Positions 23,646 through 34,596 of a stretch of 64,000 nt of DNA are shown in pieces. Source of the DNA: VRUE01 sp036266075 (GTDB lineage: Bacteria > Actinomycetota > Thermoleophilia > Solirubrobacterales > 70-9); NCBI GenBank assembly GCA_036266075.1, contig DATANV010000033.1, positions 87,297 to 151,296 of the forward strand, given 5' to 3'. Position 1 is the stretch's first letter; the number at the start of each line of letters is the position of its first letter. The notes under the pieces are model-generated. The model searched no databases, was not told the origin of the DNA, and saw only the letters and a program-made list of their open reading frames with translations. The position numbers and the translations under genes were made by a program.

Positions 23646-23650
<5 letters not shown>
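23548..23650. terminator. 28-bp perfect inverted repeat between convergent genes
   Basis: Arms 23548-23575 and 23623-23650 are perfectly complementary and rich in G+C, with a 47-nt loop. The left arm holds the TAG of the tautomerase gene and the right arm the TAG of ileS (minus strand). It probably ends both transcripts; there is no T-run, which is usual in high-GC Actinobacteria. Confidence 0.75.
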
Positions 23651-26888
<3,238 letters not shown>

Positions 26889-26898
26889 CGAACGCGTG

Positions 26899-26904
26899 AT
26901 TCTA
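26899..26904 (-). promoter_or_regulatory. Putative -10 hexamer of ileS
   Basis: TAGAAT on the minus strand, 10 nt before the ileS ATG, no Shine-Dalgarno. It lies only 8 bp from the oppositely oriented hexamer of the SDR gene, so the two promoters overlap. Confidence 0.45.
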
Positions 26905-26912
26905 GGAGTGGG

Positions 26913-26918
26913 TAGGCT
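26913..26918 (+). promoter_or_regulatory. Putative -10 hexamer of the SDR gene
   Basis: TAGGCT, 9 nt before the ATG at 26928, without a Shine-Dalgarno; face-to-face with the ileS hexamer within a 39-bp intergenic region. Confidence 0.4.
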
Positions 26919-26927
26919 CCGCGCCGC

Positions 26928-27800
26928 ATGCCCGTCTACGACCTGAACGGAAAGGTCGCGCTGGTGACCGGCGCGGCGCGCGGGATCGGCTTCGAGACCG
27001 CCCGCCAGATTCACATGCGCGGCGCCTCGGTGGCCCTCGTCGACCTCGACGCCGAGCAGGCCCGCGAGGCGGCCGAGCGGATCGGCGCACGGGCGGTCGG
27101 CATCGGCTCGGACGTCACCGACCAGGCGGCGATCATGCGCGCGGTCGCCGAGACCGTCGAGCGCTTCGGCGGCCTCGACGTCGTCGTCGCCAACGCCGGC
27201 ATCGCCCAGTCGAAGATGGCCACCGTGCGCGGGATCGGCACCGAGGAATGGGAACGCGTCTTCGACGTCGACATGCTCGGGGTCTGGCGCACCGTGCGCG
27301 CGGCGCTGCCGCAGATCGTCGAGCGCAAGGGCCACGTCGTCGTCACCTCCTCCGTCTACGCCTTCGTCAACGGTGTCCTCAACACGCCCTACGCGGTGGC
27401 CAAGTCCGGGGTCGAGTCGCTGGGCCGCTCGCTGCGGGCCGAGCTGATGCCGCTGGGCGCCAGCGCCAGCGTCGCCTACTTCGGCTGGGTGGACACCAAG
27501 CTCGTCCAAGATGCCTTCGCGAGCAACGGCGACCGCATGCAACAGAACCTTCCCGACTTTCTGCGCAGGCGGATCCAGCCCGACGAGGCCGGCGCCGCGG
27601 TGGTGCGGGGGATCGAGGAGAGGGCGCCGCGGATCTTTGCCCCGAAGTGGTGGCGCTACGTCTCCGCCCTGCGCGGCGTCCTCAATCCATTGCTCGACCG
27701 TCGCTTCGAACGTGACGCGACCATGACCGCAACGATCCGCGAGATCGAGGCGGAAGCCGACGAGCAGGGCGCCGCGGCGGTGGCCGCAGCCCCCAAGTGA
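26928..27800 (+). CDS. Short-chain dehydrogenase/reductase
   Basis: Classical SDR oxidoreductase (290 aa). TGAARGIG is the NAD(P) loop, VDLD at the end of strand 2 favours NAD over NADP, VANAGIA is the NNAG-type motif, SSVYAFVNGVLNTPYAVAKSGVESL contains the catalytic Ser and YxxxK. The C-terminal extension (APRIFAPKWWRYVSALRGVLNPLLDRRF) is longer than in minimal SDRs and may touch membrane lipid, as in enzymes acting on lipids or steroids. Substrate unknown. Divergent from ileS, convergent with the FAD-linked oxidase. Confidence 0.88.
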   Translation: MPVYDLNGKVALVTGAARGIGFETARQIHMRGASVALVDLDAEQAREAAERIGARAVGIGSDVTDQAAIMRAVAETVERFGGLDVVVANAGIAQSKMATVRGIGTEEWERVFDVDMLGVWRTVRAALPQIVERKGHVVVTSSVYAFVNGVLNTPYAVAKSGVESLGRSLRAELMPLGASASVAYFGWVDTKLVQDAFASNGDRMQQNLPDFLRRRIQPDEAGAAVVRGIEERAPRIFAPKWWRYVSALRGVLNPLLDRRFERDATMTATIREIEAEADEQGAAAVAAAPK

Positions 27801-27835
27801 CGAATAGCTGACCCAATAGGGTCATCGACTCGTCA
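27798..27835. terminator. Bipartite hairpin over two convergent stop codons
   Basis: TGACGA (27798-27803) pairs with TCGTCA (27830-27835) and TGACCC (27809-27814) with GGGTCA (27819-27824), loop AATA. The outer arms contain the TGA stop of the SDR gene and the TGA stop of the oppositely oriented oxidase. The centre CCCAATAGGG resembles family C hairpins. Likely a bidirectional terminator. Confidence 0.55.
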
Positions 27836-30643
27836 TTCGATTCGGGTCAGGCGCTCCAGCAGGAAGACAAACGACTCGTAGGGCTCGCCGGTGGCACGGC
27901 TGAGGCCGATCTCGCAGGTGCGGTTACAGGAGAGGTGGGCGTCGAAGCTGCGTCCGGACAGCTCTTCGGCCTGGGGGCGCGTCGCCGCGGCGGTCAGCTC
28001 GGGGTGCGAGATCCCGCGATCGCCGGCGAATCCGCAGCAGGTCGCCGAAGGAGCGACGTATACGTCTTCGGCGAGAGCGCCCGCGAGGCGCCGCAGGCGC
28101 GGGGCGAGCCCCAGCTGACGGGTCGAGCAGGTCGGGTGGACCGTCGCCGAGCCCAGCTTGCGGCCGACCTCGAGCTGCGGCAGCAGGCGATCGTGCGCCC
28201 AGGCGACGGAGTCGAGGATCGTCAGCGCGGCGTGCCGTTCGGCGTTCCTCTCGCTCAAGACGCCCTCCCCCGGCTCGATCGTCGCCTGAGTGCAGGAGGC
28301 AGCGTCGATCACCACCGGCAGCTCGCCTTCGCGACTCCACTCCCAGAGCCGCTCGACCATCTCGTTGGCCTTGTGCCGATGCGCCGTCGGGAAGCCTTTC
28401 GAGCTCCATGGAAGGCCACAGCACGTCCCCGCGAGATCCCCCGGAATCCACACCGGCAACCCCGCCCGCGCCGAGACTTCGGCCAGCGCCGCTGCAAGCC
28501 CCTGCCGGCGATCGTGGTGGCCGAAGATGCGGTTGGTACAGGAGGGGAGGTAGAGGGCGGCGGCTCCCTCGCGGGCCGTGGCCGACGGCTTGCCCGACGC
28601 CGCCCCCGGCAAACCCCTGCCGCGCTTCGTCCGCCGGGCCAGGGGGCCGCCGACGCGCAGGCCCAGGCGCGACGCTTTCTCCACCGCACCCCAGCGCTTC
28701 GCCGTCGCCAGAGCCAGGCGTTCGGCGCGCTCGCCGTGGCTCTCCTGGCGCTGTTCCTTGACCAGCGCGCCGGTGTCGATCCCCAACGGGCAGGCCAACC
28801 GGCAGGAGCCGTCGGCGGCGCAGGTCTGCTCGCCGTCGTACTCGTACTCCTCGAGCAGCGCGCGGCGCAGCGCCGACCCATCGGGCAAGCGGGCGATCTC
28901 GCGCCGCAGGACGATCCGTTGTCGCGGCGTCGTCGTCAGGTCGCGGCTCGGGCAGACCGGCTCGCAGAAGCCGCACTCGACGCAGGCGGTGACCGACTCC
29001 TCGACCTCGGGCGTCGTTTTCAGGTTGCGCAGGTGGACGCCGGGGTCGCGGTTGAGGACGACGCCGGGGGCCAGCACCCCGTCGGGGTCGGCCAGGCGCT
29101 TGACCCGCCACATCAGCTCGGTCGCCTTCGCGCCCCACTCGCGCTCGACGTAGGGCGCCATGTTGATCCCGGTCCCGTGCTCGGCCTTGAGCGAGCCGTC
29201 GTACTTGTCGACGACGAGCTCGACCAGCTTCGACATGAAGGCCTCGTAGCGGTCGAGGTCCTCCTGTTTGGCGAAGTCCGGCGTCAGCATGAAGTGCAGG
29301 TTGCCGGCCGAGGCGTGACCGGCGACGCCGGGCAGGAAGCCGTGCTCGCCGAGCAGTGCCTGCAGATCGCGGGCACCCTCGGCGATCCGCTCCGGCGGCA
29401 CGCAGACGTCCTCGACGATCAGCGCCGTGCCCGGCAGGCGCAGCCGGCCGACCAGGCCGTGCAGGCCCTCCCGAACGCGCCAGGCAAGCTCGATCTCCTC
29501 GGCGTCGCGGGTGAACTCGATCGGCCGGATCGTCTCGTGGCCGGCGAGGATCTCGCCGGCGCGCTCGACGCAGGCGTCGAGCTCCGCATCGGTCGCGGCG
29601 CCGAACTCGACCAGCAGCACGGCCGACTCCGGCGGCAGCTCTTTCCACTCCTCCGGCGCACCGACCATGTTCCAGGCGGCCGTGATCAGCGCCGGCGCGA
29701 CCATCAGCTCGACGGCGCTGGCGCCGCAGCCGACCAGCTCGCGGACCGGTGCGATCGCCTCCTCCACGCCCGGGAAATGGACCCAGGCGGTGGTCGTGCG
29801 AGCCGGCAGCGGCACGGTCTCGAAAACCGCCTCGGCGACGAAGCCGAGCGTGCCCTCCGAGCCGACCAGCAGGCGGCGGAAGATCTCCAGCGGCTCGTCC
29901 GCATCGAGGAAGGCGCAGAGCCGGTAGCCGGTCGTGTTCTTGATCGCGAACTTGCGGCGGATGCGCTCGCTCAGCTCGGCGTCGGCGCGGGTCTCGTCGC
30001 GGATCGCCGCCAGGCCGGCCGCCAGCTCGGGCTCCTCGGCGGCGAAGCGCTCGGCGGCGCCGGGTGCGCCGGTATCGATCGTCGTCCCCGAGGGCAGGAC
30101 GAAGGTCAGCGAGCGCACGGTCGAGTAGGAGTCGCGGACGATGCCGCAGCGCATCCCGCCCGAGTTGTTGGCGATCACGCCGCCGACCGTGGCGATGTCG
30201 GTGCTGGCCGGGTCGGGGCCGAGCTTGCGACCGTGCGGGGCCAACACGCGGTTGGCGTGGCCGAGGACGGTGCCGGGCTTGACCCGAGCCAGCGCCCCGC
30301 CCTGCTCTACCGCGACGCCACCGAAGTGGCGGCGCACGTCGACGAGAATGCCGTCGCCCTGGCCCTGGCCATTGAGACTGGTGCCGCCGGCGCGGAAGAC
30401 GACCGGCACCCGGTTGGCGCGGCCATAGGCGAGCGTCTTGGCGACATCGCCGGCGTCGCGGGCCATCACCACCGCCTGCGGCAGCAGCCGGTAGGGGCTG
30501 GCGTCGGAGGCGTAGCGAACGATGTCGGAGGCACGGGCGAGCACGCGCTCGGCGCCGAGGAGGGCCTCGAGCTCGCGGCGCAGGGGCTGCGGCGTTCCCG
30601 TTGCCAACGACTCGGGGGCGCGGTCGGGAGCGGCGACGGTCAT
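27833..30643 (-). CDS. FAD-linked 2-hydroxyacid dehydrogenase with Fe-S and CCG domains
   Basis: A 936-aa fusion of the GlcD/Dld type. Residues about 40-250 form the FAD-binding PCMH domain (VVFRAGGTSLNGQGQGDGILVD, PDPASTDIATVGGVIANNSGG), 250-530 the FAD-oxidase C domain, then two ferredoxin-like clusters (CVECGFCEPVCP; CAADGSCRLACP) and two CCG domains (TCCGLPWSSKG; TCCGFAGDRG) as in GlpC/GlcF. It should oxidise a 2-hydroxyacid such as D-lactate, glycolate or mandelate and pass electrons to quinone. It lies 26 nt after the benzoylformate decarboxylase gene, suggesting a shared pathway. The ATG at 30643 follows GGAGATCC. Confidence 0.88.
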   Translation of the reverse strand: MTVAAPDRAPESLATGTPQPLRRELEALLGAERVLARASDIVRYASDASPYRLLPQAVVMARDAGDVAKTLAYGRANRVPVVFRAGGTSLNGQGQGDGILVDVRRHFGGVAVEQGGALARVKPGTVLGHANRVLAPHGRKLGPDPASTDIATVGGVIANNSGGMRCGIVRDSYSTVRSLTFVLPSGTTIDTGAPGAAERFAAEEPELAAGLAAIRDETRADAELSERIRRKFAIKNTTGYRLCAFLDADEPLEIFRRLLVGSEGTLGFVAEAVFETVPLPARTTTAWVHFPGVEEAIAPVRELVGCGASAVELMVAPALITAAWNMVGAPEEWKELPPESAVLLVEFGAATDAELDACVERAGEILAGHETIRPIEFTRDAEEIELAWRVREGLHGLVGRLRLPGTALIVEDVCVPPERIAEGARDLQALLGEHGFLPGVAGHASAGNLHFMLTPDFAKQEDLDRYEAFMSKLVELVVDKYDGSLKAEHGTGINMAPYVEREWGAKATELMWRVKRLADPDGVLAPGVVLNRDPGVHLRNLKTTPEVEESVTACVECGFCEPVCPSRDLTTTPRQRIVLRREIARLPDGSALRRALLEEYEYDGEQTCAADGSCRLACPLGIDTGALVKEQRQESHGERAERLALATAKRWGAVEKASRLGLRVGGPLARRTKRGRGLPGAASGKPSATAREGAAALYLPSCTNRIFGHHDRRQGLAAALAEVSARAGLPVWIPGDLAGTCCGLPWSSKGFPTAHRHKANEMVERLWEWSREGELPVVIDAASCTQATIEPGEGVLSERNAERHAALTILDSVAWAHDRLLPQLEVGRKLGSATVHPTCSTRQLGLAPRLRRLAGALAEDVYVAPSATCCGFAGDRGISHPELTAAATRPQAEELSGRSFDAHLSCNRTCEIGLSRATGEPYESFVFLLERLTRIE

Positions 30644-30669
30644 CGGATCTCCAACGTTAGAGGGGTGCC

Positions 30670-32265
30670 TCAGAACAGCGACATGCCGGGTGCGACCGGG
30701 ACTTCGACCAGCTGCGGCTGCGAGGAGGCGAGCGCCGCGGCGAGCGCGTCGCGCACCTCGTCCCGCCCCTTCGCGACCCGCGACTCGACGCCGTAGCCCT
30801 GCGCCACCGCGGCGACCTCGAGCTTCGGCAGGTCGAGGCCGGGAGCGCCCTGCACCGACTCGACGTCGGCGAACCACTTGAGGATCGCGTACTCCTCGTT
30901 GCGCATGACGAGGAAGGTGACCGGCACCTCGTAGGCAGCGGCCGTCCAGAAAGCGGTGACCGCGTACTGGACCGAACCCTCGCCGATCACGCAGACGACA
31001 GGACGGTCGGGCTGCGCCAGCTGCACGCCGACCGAAGCGGCGAGGCCGAAGCCGAGGCCGCCGCCGGCACTGAAGTAGTAGCTGCCCGGCCGCGAGAGGC
31101 GCAGCTGGTTACGCAGGGCCAGCGTGCTGGCCGGCGACTCGAGCACGACGATGCCGTCCTCGGGGAAGACTTCGGCCAGGGCCGAGTGGACGGTCGAGGA
31201 GTTGAGCGGGTCCTCAGCCGGGATCTCGGTCGGGCCGGCGTTGGGCTCGGGCGCCGGACGGGAGGACTCGGGCACCGCGGCGAGCAGCGCCTCCAGGGTC
31301 GGCGTGACGCTGGCGACGATCGCCTCCCCCATCGGCGCCCGCGCCGCCTCGTCGGGGTCGCTGGTGATCGCCACCAGCTCGGCACCGTCTGGGAGCAGCG
31401 GCCCGGGGATATGCGGGTAGTAGGGGAAGACCGAGCTGCCGGCGACGAGGATCAGGTCGTGCCCCTCGAGGGTCTGGGCGACCGGGCCGATCGCCGGCGG
31501 CAGCACGCCGCGGAAGTTGGGATGGCCCTCGGGGAAGCCGAGCTTGCCGCCGCCGGGGGCGGGGGTCGCCCAGACCGGCAGGCGCTGGCGCTCGGCCAGC
31601 GCGACGGCGACGGCCCAGCCGGCCGCCTCGATGTCGGGGCCGGCGACGAAGACGGGGTTGGCGGCGGCGTCGAGCCGCTCGGCGAGCGCCCGCACCGCCT
31701 CGGGGTCGGCGACGGTGCGGCCGCTGACCCTGCGGCCGATCGCCTCGCGCGCGGCGGCCTCATCGACCTCGACGTCCCAATCGTCCATCGGCAGCGAGAC
31801 GAAGACCGGCCCCTGCGGCGGCAGCGAGGCGAGGTGGATGCCGTGAGCGAGGGCGAGCGGCACGTCCTCGGCGCGCGGCGGCTCGTAGGCCCACTTGACG
31901 AGCGGGTGGGGCATGCGGGTCGCGTCGCGGTTGGTCAGGTTGGCCTGCAGGGTCATCTGCGCCCGCACCTGCTGGCCGGCGGTCACCAGCACCGGCGAGT
32001 GGTTCGCCTGGGCGTTGAAGATCGCCCCCATCGCGTTGCCGACCCCCGGCGCGGTGTGCAGGTTGGCGATCGACGTGCGTGCCGAAGCCTGGGCGAAGCC
32101 GTCGGCCATGCCGACGACGACCGCCTCCTGCAGCCCGAGGACGTAGCGGAAGTCGCCCGGGAAGTCGGCGAGCATCGGCAGCTCGGTCGACCCGGGGTTG
32201 CCGAAGATCGTCGTCATGCCCTGCGCGCGAAAGAGGTCGAAGCTGGCGTCGCGGACGGTGGGCAT
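30670..32265 (-). CDS. mdlC: Benzoylformate decarboxylase (ThDP enzyme)
   Basis: Thiamine-diphosphate-dependent 2-ketoacid decarboxylase (531 aa). The N-domain has IFGNPGSTELPML and the catalytic LQEAVVVGMADGFAQAS glutamate; HTAPGVGNAMG is the family loop. The C-domain has GGGLGFGLAASVGVQLAQPDRPVVCVIGEGSVQYAVTAFWTAA (GDG-like ThDP motif, here GEGS) and NEEYAILKWF. These match MdlC-like benzoylformate decarboxylases, though aliphatic 2-ketoacids are possible substrates. With the downstream 2-hydroxyacid dehydrogenase it would convert a hydroxyacid to keto acid and then aldehyde. TAGGGT lies 9 nt upstream of the ATG, no Shine-Dalgarno. Confidence 0.87.
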   Translation of the reverse strand: MPTVRDASFDLFRAQGMTTIFGNPGSTELPMLADFPGDFRYVLGLQEAVVVGMADGFAQASARTSIANLHTAPGVGNAMGAIFNAQANHSPVLVTAGQQVRAQMTLQANLTNRDATRMPHPLVKWAYEPPRAEDVPLALAHGIHLASLPPQGPVFVSLPMDDWDVEVDEAAAREAIGRRVSGRTVADPEAVRALAERLDAAANPVFVAGPDIEAAGWAVAVALAERQRLPVWATPAPGGGKLGFPEGHPNFRGVLPPAIGPVAQTLEGHDLILVAGSSVFPYYPHIPGPLLPDGAELVAITSDPDEAARAPMGEAIVASVTPTLEALLAAVPESSRPAPEPNAGPTEIPAEDPLNSSTVHSALAEVFPEDGIVVLESPASTLALRNQLRLSRPGSYYFSAGGGLGFGLAASVGVQLAQPDRPVVCVIGEGSVQYAVTAFWTAAAYEVPVTFLVMRNEEYAILKWFADVESVQGAPGLDLPKLEVAAVAQGYGVESRVAKGRDEVRDALAAALASSQPQLVEVPVAPGMSLF

Positions 32266-32274
32266 GACGCGGGA

Positions 32275-32280
32275 ACCCTA
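32275..32280 (-). promoter_or_regulatory. Putative -10 hexamer of mdlC
   Basis: TAGGGT on the minus strand 9 nt before the ATG; no Shine-Dalgarno. Same layout as the other candidate leaderless genes. Confidence 0.35.
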
Positions 32281-32357
32281 GCGCGAGCTTGCAGGGCTCA
32301 AGCCGCCCCCCTCGCCTGGTCGATGAAGGAGAGCATGCAGCCCCCCTTCTCGTTGAT

Positions 32358-32394
32358 GTCGTATTTGTTTCCGCATAGCGGAAACAAATACGAC
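32358..32394. repeat. Hairpin element family C, copy before M15-like gene
   Basis: Perfect 17-bp arms (32358-32374, 32378-32394) with a 3-nt ATA loop. The centre CCGCATAGCGG is identical to the centre of the hairpin at 45459-45499 read on the minus strand. Strikingly A+T-rich arms for this genome. It lies just upstream of, or within the first codons of, the M15-like gene, depending on which start is used. Confidence 0.7.
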
Positions 32395-32400
32395 CGCATC

Positions 32401-33141
32401 GTGGGCTTGGTGCGCAGGGGCGCACTGCTCGCGGGCGCGCTTCTCGCCCTCTGCGGCTGGCAGCCGCTCGCCGGCTCGGCCGCGCCGATCCCGACCCGGC
32501 TCGTCTACGCCCCCGGCCGGATCGTGCCGCTCCCGGCTTCGGTCCCGCACGAGGCGGGCGACATGGCCGACCGCCGCATCGTCCCCGATCTGCGCTGGAT
32601 CGCCGCCCGCTATCCGATCTACGTCACCGACGGTTACTCCGGACCGCTGCCCAGCGGCGCCAGGGTCGGCTGCAACGGCTGCCACGTGCGCCACTCCGAT
32701 CACTACAACGGCCTCGCGGTCGACGTCGTCCCGCTCGAGGGCAGCAGCAAGTGCGACGCTGCCTGGCGGCCGATCACCCGCCTCGCCCGCTGGGCGGAGC
32801 CGGTCCAGGGCAAACCCCGAGCCCCCTTCCGTTGGGTCGGCTACGACGGCGACGCCGGCCACGGCTGCGGCAACCATCTGCACCTCTCCTGGGAACACGC
32901 GACGGCGCCGATGTTCCAGCTCGCCGAATGGGTCGAAGTCTTCCCGGTGCGCCTGCAGGACGTTGCCGCCCAGCCGACGCCGGAAGGCCCGCGCGGCGGC
33001 ACCGAGCCCGAAGCCGTCCCACCGCCTACCCCCGAAGGCGGCGCGCCACCGGAACCGACCGCGAGCGAATCGACCCGGGCCAACGGTCCCTCCGGCGGCT
33101 TCGCAACCGCCCAGTCGGGCGGCATCGGCGCCGGCGACTGA
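32401..33141 (+). CDS. Secreted M15-like (D-Ala-D-Ala carboxypeptidase fold) protein
   Basis: A 246-aa exported protein. A signal peptide (VRRGALLAGALLALCGWQPLAGSAA) precedes a domain with YPIYVTDGYSGPLPSG, HSDHYNGLAVDVVPL and CGNHLHLSWEH. The H-x6-D and H-x-H spacing is that of zinc-binding M15/VanY-type peptidases, which trim peptidoglycan peptides. CNGCH and HGCG cysteines may form disulfides. The C-terminal 50 residues are Pro/Glu-rich. The GTG at 32401 gives a normal signal peptide; an ATG at 32356 would translate the hairpin (M-S-Y-L-F-P-H-S-G). No clear Shine-Dalgarno for either. Confidence 0.65.
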   Translation: MGLVRRGALLAGALLALCGWQPLAGSAAPIPTRLVYAPGRIVPLPASVPHEAGDMADRRIVPDLRWIAARYPIYVTDGYSGPLPSGARVGCNGCHVRHSDHYNGLAVDVVPLEGSSKCDAAWRPITRLARWAEPVQGKPRAPFRWVGYDGDAGHGCGNHLHLSWEHATAPMFQLAEWVEVFPVRLQDVAAQPTPEGPRGGTEPEAVPPPTPEGGAPPEPTASESTRANGPSGGFATAQSGGIGAGD

Positions 33142-33154
33142 GCACCGCCTCCCC

Positions 33155-33204
33155 GACGTGCCGGTGGTTAGACACCCATATGGGCATCTAACCACCGGCA
33201 CGTC
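33155..33204. terminator. 18-bp perfect inverted repeat between M15-like gene and lipoprotein gene
   Basis: Arms 33155-33172 and 33187-33204 match perfectly, with a 14-nt loop that is itself palindromic (CCCATATGGG). It follows the M15-like stop by 13 nt and precedes the lipoprotein start by 8 nt, so it may be both a terminator and a structure close to the next start codon. Confidence 0.6.
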
Positions 33205-33212
33205 CCCCTAGG

Positions 33213-33692
33213 ATGCGGCCGATGCGCCGGGCCCTCGTACTCGCCGCCCTCGCCATCGGCCTGCTCGCCGGCAGCTGCGGCTCGCAGAGCGACGGGACCC
33301 CGGTGGCCTGCCTCGAAGGCAGCGGCGCCTACCTGCGCGCGCTGGGGGCGGCGCCGGGAGAGGTGCGCCTCGACGAGGGGACGGCGATCTCGGATTGCCT
33401 GGCGGCGAACCAGAACGGCGGCGACCTGGCCACGGTCGGTACCGCGACGGTGGCGGCGGCGACCAAGCTCAATGCCGAAGCACGCGCCGCGCCGGGAGGC
33501 AACGCGAACGTCGCCCTCGGCTACCTGCTCGGCGCCGCGACGCACGGCGCCGAGGACACCGAAGGGATCCACGCCGAGCTTCTGCGCCGCCTGACCGCCG
33601 CCGCCCGCTACAGCCCCGACAACCGGCCCCTGCCAGCGGCCTTCGCGAAGGCCTACCGGCGTGGCTACGACGCCGGTCGCGAGAACGGCTGA
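33213..33692 (+). CDS. Putative lipoprotein, function unknown
   Basis: A 159-aa protein with a lipoprotein signal: basic start (MRPMRRALVLAALA) and lipobox LLAG-S-C at residues about 18-23, so the mature protein should be lipid-anchored at Cys. The rest is alpha-helical and contains VACLEGSGAYLRALGAAPGEVRLDEGTAISDCLAANQNGGDLATVG and ALGYLLGAATHGAED; two more cysteines could pair. I do not recognise a domain. Convergent with the DUF2149 gene, whose stop is 3 bp away. Confidence 0.75.
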   Translation: MRPMRRALVLAALAIGLLAGSCGSQSDGTPVACLEGSGAYLRALGAAPGEVRLDEGTAISDCLAANQNGGDLATVGTATVAAATKLNAEARAAPGGNANVALGYLLGAATHGAEDTEGIHAELLRRLTAAARYSPDNRPLPAAFAKAYRRGYDAGRENG

Positions 33693-33694
33693 GC

Positions 33695-34000
33695 TCAGCG
33701 CGGCGAGACGATCACCAGGCGGCCGTCGGCCAGCCGGTAGGCGGTGCCGACTGGCTTGCCCCGGCCCTGCGCCTGGCGGCTGCCGGTCGGAGCAGGCAGG
33801 ACGTGGACGCGCGCCTCTCGGCCAGCGGCGGAGCGCCGCTCGATCCGGCCACTGTCGGGCGCGACGGTGAGGGTCAGCCCGGCGATCAGGAAAGCGACCG
33901 CGAGGACGATCCCGATGTCGAAGAGGTTGACCAGCCCGTCGAGCGGGTCGCCGGCGTTCTCGGCGATCCGGCCGTGGCGGCCGAGCCCGACCCGGCTCAC
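33695..34000 (-). CDS. DUF2149-like membrane protein, partner of ExbB-like channel
   Basis: A 101-aa protein with one transmembrane helix (GLVNLFDIGIVLAVAFLIAGLTLTV) near residues 22-48 and a C-terminal extracytoplasmic domain ending GTAYRLADGRLVIVSP. Size, NLFDIGIVLAVAF and position directly behind a MotA/TolQ/ExbB gene match DUF2149, a family found next to ExbB-like genes, and the topology is that of ExbD/TolR. Its GTG overlaps the stop of the ExbB-like gene (GTGA). Last gene of the riboswitch-controlled operon that starts at 37567. Confidence 0.78.
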   Translation of the reverse strand: MSRVGLGRHGRIAENAGDPLDGLVNLFDIGIVLAVAFLIAGLTLTVAPDSGRIERRSAAGREARVHVLPAPTGSRQAQGRGKPVGTAYRLADGRLVIVSPR

Positions 34001-34596
34001 GCTTCCACCCCCTGCTCGAGCGCGGTCAGGTCCTCGCTGTACATCCGCGTGCGAGCCAAGGTCAGAGCGAAGGCCACCGTGCCGACGAGCAGGCCGACCA
34101 CGGTCGCGCCGAAGGCGTCGCGCAGGTTTTCGGCGAGCGAGGCGACGTCCCCCTGCCCCAGCGCGGCCAGGCCCGGCGCCAGCGGAATCAGCGTGCCCAT
34201 CAGGCCGACCGCCGGTCCCGCGCGGACCAGCAGGCGGGTGCGGTCGAGTCGCCGTTGGGCGGCGAGCTCGTAGCGGGCGAGCGCTCGCTCGCTGGCCGCG
34301 CTCCGATCCGCCGCCTGGCCGGCGGCGGCAACCTCGGCGAGGGCCTCGGCGGCAAGCGCCCCTGGGGCGCTGTAGGCGTACAGCGCTGCGCGGCCGGGGT
34401 CGGCGATCGCGCGCGCGGTGAGGTCACTCAGATCCACGCCCCGGGCCCGCATCCGCCGGCGCCACAGCTCTGCGGCGAAGCGGCCGAGCTCGACCGCGCA
34501 TAGCAGCAGGATCAGGACCGCGGCGACCAGGACCGGCACCCGCAGCGCCGTCGCGAGGTCCGCCAGCGCGTCCCCCAGGTCGATCGCCGCCCTCAC
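33997..34596 (-). CDS. MotA/TolQ/ExbB-like proton channel
   Basis: A 199-aa inner-membrane protein. Helix 1 is VPVLVAAVLILLLCAVELG; a cytoplasmic loop of about 80 residues follows; then LLVRAGPAVGLMGTLIPLAPGLAALGQGDVASLAENLRDAFGATVVGLLVGTVAFALTL, which carries the G-L-x-G-T-L-I-P-x-x-x-x-L and the A-F-x-A-T-x-x-G pattern of the ExbB/TolQ/MotA family. It should form the proton-conducting stator with DUF2149. I choose GTG 34596 because it overlaps the previous stop (GTGA) and has GGGGAAG 7 nt upstream; a GTG at 34620 is possible. Presence of such a motor in a B12-controlled operon is the key oddity. Confidence 0.82.
   Translation of the reverse strand: MRAAIDLGDALADLATALRVPVLVAAVLILLLCAVELGRFAAELWRRRMRARGVDLSDLTARAIADPGRAALYAYSAPGALAAEALAEVAAAGQAADRSAASERALARYELAAQRRLDRTRLLVRAGPAVGLMGTLIPLAPGLAALGQGDVASLAENLRDAFGATVVGLLVGTVAFALTLARTRMYSEDLTALEQGVEA

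Noticed and set aside
27935..30796. 953-codon open frame on the plus strand
   Set aside because: Antisense to the FAD-linked dehydrogenase, which has clear domains; no recognisable motif in the antisense translation.
31186..32400. Long plus-strand upstream extension of the M15-like gene
   Set aside because: Antisense to mdlC; a signal peptide begins only at about 32401, so the upstream part is not protein-coding on this strand.
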